Assembly (NCBI RefSeq): GCF_050487225.1
Contig: NZ_JBKQGY010000003.1
Location: 248,001 to 312,000, forward strand
From: Paenalcaligenes sp050487225
Lineage (GTDB): Bacteria > Pseudomonadota > Gammaproteobacteria > Burkholderiales > Burkholderiaceae_B
Reading direction: 5' to 3'
DNA: 64,000 nucleotides
This document shows, piece after piece, positions 61,228 to 64,000 of the stretch (the stretch's first letter is position 1; each line of letters opens with the position of its first letter). The translations under genes and the position numbers were made by a program. Below the pieces are notes generated by a model. That model saw only the letters and a list, made by a program, of their open reading frames with translations. It was not told the DNA's origin and made no database searches.

Positions 61228-61677
61228 ATGAGCACAGCGACTCTCTCCCCTCAGGCTTTAGCACAAGCCTGTGCAGATGCCATGTGGGCGGACGATCACG
61301 CCACCAAACATCTGAATATGGAATTGCTCTCTGTGGATGCTGGCACCGCCTCCATCCGCATGCGTATTGCTCAGCACATGCTAAACGGCCACGGCACATG
61401 CCACGGCGGCTACATGTTTACGCTGGCCGATTCCTGCTTTGCATTCGCCTGCAATACCTATAACCAACGAACAGTGGCCCAACAATGCTCTATTAGCTAC
61501 TTGGCTCCTGCATTCGAACACGACGAACTCACGGCTACGGCACGTGAAGTCAGCCGAATTGGTCGCAGCGGTATCTACGACATTAGTCTCCACAATCAAC
61601 GTGGCGAACACATCGCAGAATTCCGTGGCCTTTCGCGCACCATCAAAGGTTCATTATTGCCTGATAGCCAGCCCTAA
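61228..61677 (+). CDS. paaI: Hydroxyphenylacetyl-CoA thioesterase PaaI
   Basis: A 149-residue hot-dog-fold thioesterase with CHGGYMFTLADSCFAFACNTY, which holds the catalytic Asp68. It rescues CoA from dead-end esters. It follows paaG by 1 nt. Confidence 0.95.
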   Translation: MSTATLSPQALAQACADAMWADDHATKHLNMELLSVDAGTASIRMRIAQHMLNGHGTCHGGYMFTLADSCFAFACNTYNQRTVAQQCSISYLAPAFEHDELTATAREVSRIGRSGIYDISLHNQRGEHIAEFRGLSRTIKGSLLPDSQP

Positions 61678-61724
61678 GAGGCACGGCTTACACAAAGAAA
61701 TAGAGAAGTAGAGGACACAAAACC

Positions 61725-63032
61725 ATGGAACCTATCATTCCTAACAAAGCTGATCTGGACCCCATCGTACTGGCTTCGCGTGATGAAATTTCCGCACTGC
61801 AATTAGAGCGCATGAAATGGTCGCTCACACACGCCTACGAAAACTCCCCTTTCTATAAGGCGCGTTTTGACGAAGCCGGCGTACACCCGTCTGATCTAAA
61901 AACCTTGGCTGACTTGGCCAAGTTCCCCTTCACCTGCAAGGATGACCTGCGCAAGTCGTACCCTTTCGGGATGTTTGCAGTACCACGCGAAAAGCTGGCA
62001 CGTATTCACGCCTCTTCTGGCACCACGGGCAAACCTACCGTTGTAGGCTACACCCGCAATGACATCGACACATGGGCCACATTGGTTGCCCGATGCATTC
62101 AGGCCGCTGGCGGTAGACCTGGTGACATCATGCACAACGCCTACGGTTACGGTTTGTTTACCGGCGGTTTGGGTGCTCACTATGGCGCGGAAAAATTGGG
62201 GTGTACGGTAGTACCTATTTCTGGCGGTATGACCGAACGTCAGGTATCCCTGATTAACGACTTTAAACCTCGTATCATCATGGTGACCCCATCCTACATG
62301 CTGTCTATTTTGGATGAGTTCCACCGCCAAGGTTTGGACCCACGTAAGTGCTCACTGGAAGTCGGTATTTTCGGCGCTGAGCCATGGACTAACGCCATGC
62401 GTTTGGAAATCGAACAAGCATTTGATATGCATGCTGTGGATATCTATGGCTTGTCTGAAGTGATGGGCCCAGGTGTGGCGAACGAGTGTGTGGAAACCAA
62501 AGACGGTCTGCACATCTGGGAAGATCACTTCTACCCAGAAATTATCGACCCCGAAACAGGTGAAGTACTGCCTGATGGCGAAGAAGGCGAACTGGTGTTC
62601 ACCACTCTGACCAAAGAAGGCTTGCCTATCATTCGTTACCGCACTCGTGATTTGACCCGTTTGCTGCCAGGTACTGCTCGCAGTATGCGTCGCATGGCCA
62701 AAGTCACCGGTCGCAGTGATGACATGATCATTTTGCGTGGCGTAAACGTATTCCCCACACAAATTGAAGAGCAAATTTTGAAATGTGACGGTTTGGCTGC
62801 CCACTTCAAAATCGAACTGAACAAGTCTGGTCGTATGGACAACATGACCGTTCACGTTGAGTGCCAGCCTCAAGCCACAGATGACGCCTCTCGTCAGCGT
62901 GCTGCCAAAGAACTGGCACACCACATCAAGAGCATCATCGGGATCAGTACACACATCAACGTTGCCCAACCCGGTACCTTGCGTTCCGAAGGCAAAGCGC
63001 AGCGCATTGTGGATAACCGACCCAAGCAATAA
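61725..63032 (+). CDS. paaK: Phenylacetate-CoA ligase PaaK
   Basis: A 435-residue adenylate-forming enzyme: SSGTTGKP at 97-104, YGLSEVMGPG, TRDLTRLL and the C-terminal Lys in RSEGKAQRIV. It makes phenylacetyl-CoA from phenylacetate, ATP and CoA, the entry step. A perfect hairpin follows the stop. Confidence 0.97.
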   Translation: MEPIIPNKADLDPIVLASRDEISALQLERMKWSLTHAYENSPFYKARFDEAGVHPSDLKTLADLAKFPFTCKDDLRKSYPFGMFAVPREKLARIHASSGTTGKPTVVGYTRNDIDTWATLVARCIQAAGGRPGDIMHNAYGYGLFTGGLGAHYGAEKLGCTVVPISGGMTERQVSLINDFKPRIIMVTPSYMLSILDEFHRQGLDPRKCSLEVGIFGAEPWTNAMRLEIEQAFDMHAVDIYGLSEVMGPGVANECVETKDGLHIWEDHFYPEIIDPETGEVLPDGEEGELVFTTLTKEGLPIIRYRTRDLTRLLPGTARSMRRMAKVTGRSDDMIILRGVNVFPTQIEEQILKCDGLAAHFKIELNKSGRMDNMTVHVECQPQATDDASRQRAAKELAHHIKSIIGISTHINVAQPGTLRSEGKAQRIVDNRPKQ

Positions 63033-63038
63033 TTACCC

Positions 63039-63073
63039 CTTGTACATCAGCCTGTTACAGGCTGATGTACAAG
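63039..63073. repeat. Perfect 35-nt hairpin between paaK and paaR
   Basis: CTTGTACATCAGCCTG (63039-63054) is the exact reverse complement of CAGGCTGATGTACAAG (63058-63073), with only TTA between. A 16-bp perfect stem without a T-run. It might stop or process the paaGIK transcript, or be an operator for paaR. Confidence 0.75.
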
Positions 63074-63112
63074 AATACGCTACACTGATAGTTTTACTTA
63101 CATAGGAAAAAT

Positions 63113-63715
63113 ATGGCTCGCTCACGCGCAGCTGACTTTGAAGAAAAGCAGTTGCACATCTTAACCAATGCTGCTGCCGTTTTTGCAGAGCTGGGCATGG
63201 AAAAAGCCTCCATGTCGCAAGTTGCTGCCCGCAGTCAGGTTTCCAAGGCTTTGCTGTACCACTACTACCCCAGCAAAACTGCCTTAATTTTTGACATCAT
63301 CCGTAGTCACCTCGAAGAACTGGATGACGCGCTAGAAATTGTTGCCGAAGAAAGCAAGAATGATCCTGCTGAAGTACGCCTGCGTAAATTGGTGCGCCAA
63401 ATTCTAGAATGTTATCGTGACGCCGATGATAAACACTTGGTACAGCTGAATTGCCAGCGTTCGCTTCCTGAAGAAGAAACGCACGAAATCAACATGCTGG
63501 AACGCAAGATTGTGGTGCAGATCGCCGATACAATCCGTGCAATCAACCCCGATATCAACGCCGAGCGCCCGCTACTGAAGCCGGTCACCATGTCGCTGTT
63601 TGGGATGTTGAACTGGGTCTATATGTGGTTTAGACCAGATGGCCCTATCAGTCGCGAAGAATACGCTGATCTTGCCACCACGTTGATTTTGGAAGGTCTG
63701 AAAAATATACGGTAA
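63113..63715 (+). CDS. paaR: TetR family regulator PaaR
   Basis: The 200-residue protein has a TetR HTH (ILTNAAAVFAELGMEKASMSQ, VAARSQVSKALLYHYYPSKTAL) and an effector domain. It sits directly after paaK with paaGIK, as PaaR does in related betaproteobacteria. The effector in known PaaR is phenylacetyl-CoA. AGGAAAAAT precedes the ATG. Confidence 0.88.
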   Translation: MARSRAADFEEKQLHILTNAAAVFAELGMEKASMSQVAARSQVSKALLYHYYPSKTALIFDIIRSHLEELDDALEIVAEESKNDPAEVRLRKLVRQILECYRDADDKHLVQLNCQRSLPEEETHEINMLERKIVVQIADTIRAINPDINAERPLLKPVTMSLFGMLNWVYMWFRPDGPISREEYADLATTLILEGLKNIR

Positions 63716-63740
63716 GCGCAACGGCTTACCGTTCTTCTTT
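63709..63740. terminator. Bidirectional terminator between paaR and ubiX
   Basis: ACGGTAAGC (63709-63717) pairs with GCTTACCGT (63724-63732), 6-nt loop, followed on the plus strand by TCTTCTTTT. It overlaps the ends of both convergent genes. Confidence 0.75.
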
Positions 63741-64000
63741 TAGCCCCTGCCACTCTGGCCCAGGGACATCTATATCTAGCATGGCTAACACGCGTTGCAA
63801 CGAGTGATCTACTAGCTCAGCTATATTCTGTGGTTTGAAATAAAACGCCGGTAAGGGTGGGAAAATAACAGCCCCCATTTCCGTCACCGCTGTCATATTG
63901 CGCAAGTGCGCCAAGTTAAACGGCGTTTCCCTGACCATCAGCACTAAGCGACGGCGCTCTTTCAGCACCACATCGGCAGCGCGAGTAATCAGGTTATCAG
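63726..64000 (-). CDS. ubiX: Flavin prenyltransferase UbiX, C-terminal part cut by the window edge
   Basis: About 90 C-terminal residues are present, beginning DNLITRAADVVLKERR, then LVLMVRETPFNLAHLRNM and GAVIFPPLPAFYF, which are the signature of UbiX. The enzyme prenylates FMN for the UbiD decarboxylase in ubiquinone synthesis. The 5' end lies beyond 64000. Confidence 0.93.
   Translation of the reverse strand, partial: DNLITRAADVVLKERRRLVLMVRETPFNLAHLRNMTAVTEMGAVIFPPLPAFYFKPQNIAELVDHSLQRVLAMLDIDVPGPEWQGLKEER

Overview
The window looks like a contiguous piece of a betaproteobacterial chromosome of the Burkholderiales, most likely Alcaligenaceae. This rests on the paa gene order with both PaaX- and PaaR-type regulators, the folM-like/folB/ttcA block, the cyoABCDE-SCO set and the general look of the proteins. 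The genus cannot be named from the sequence alone. Coding density is high. I see no rRNA, tRNA, CRISPR array, insertion sequence or prophage.

Layout. 1-2281: tyrosine/phenylalanine breakdown (end of phhB, then hpd) with a divergent Lrp-type regulator and a VOC protein. 2312-5920: a four-gene MCE lipid-transport operon (STAS-fused MlaE, MlaF, MlaD, PqiC-like lipoprotein). 6061-8240: XRE-cupin regulator, a small unknown protein behind tandem palindromes, and an MscS channel. 8358-17321: a GntR-controlled sugar-acid cluster (IlvD/Edd dehydratase, two dehydrogenases, OtnI-like isomerase, DenD-like enzyme, TRAP transporter, 2-hydroxyacid dehydrogenase). 17322-20733: class III (anaerobic) ribonucleotide reductase, in which the glycyl-radical tail is a separate small gene, behind a promoter with FNR-like and tandem NrdR-like sites. 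20734-23187: a thioredoxin-like membrane protein, a small membrane protein and a MocR-type regulator. 23386-28840: bo3-type quinol oxidase cyoABCDE plus a SCO protein. 28841-29922: about 1 kb without a convincing gene, carrying a striking G-rich tandem-repeat tract. 29923-37323: the complete F1Fo ATP synthase operon atpIBEFHAGDC on the minus strand. 37598-42363: enoyl-CoA hydratase, M61 peptidase, pteridine-reductase-like SDR, folB, ttcA. 42376-63715: a 21-kb phenylacetate catabolic island. The window ends in ubiX.

How the phenylacetate genes fit together. PaaK makes phenylacetyl-CoA, PaaABCDE epoxidises it, PaaG isomerises the epoxide to the oxepin, PaaZ opens the ring and oxidises the aldehyde, a fused hydratase/dehydrogenase and the thiolase PaaJ finish beta-oxidation, and PaaI and PaaY hydrolyse dead-end thioesters. 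A Liv-type ABC importer lies inside the island, a plausible uptake system. An identical 14-bp PaaR-like box precedes paaJ and lies between divergent paaN and paaG, and a wide inverted repeat next to the first box is a candidate PaaX operator.

Most of the window is ordinary core metabolism. The observations I would check first are the split NrdD with its layered promoter, the G-rich repeat tract, the sugar-acid cluster without a DUF1537 kinase, the extra PaaA/PaaC-like protein, and the tandem GTTC-N8-GAAC palindromes.
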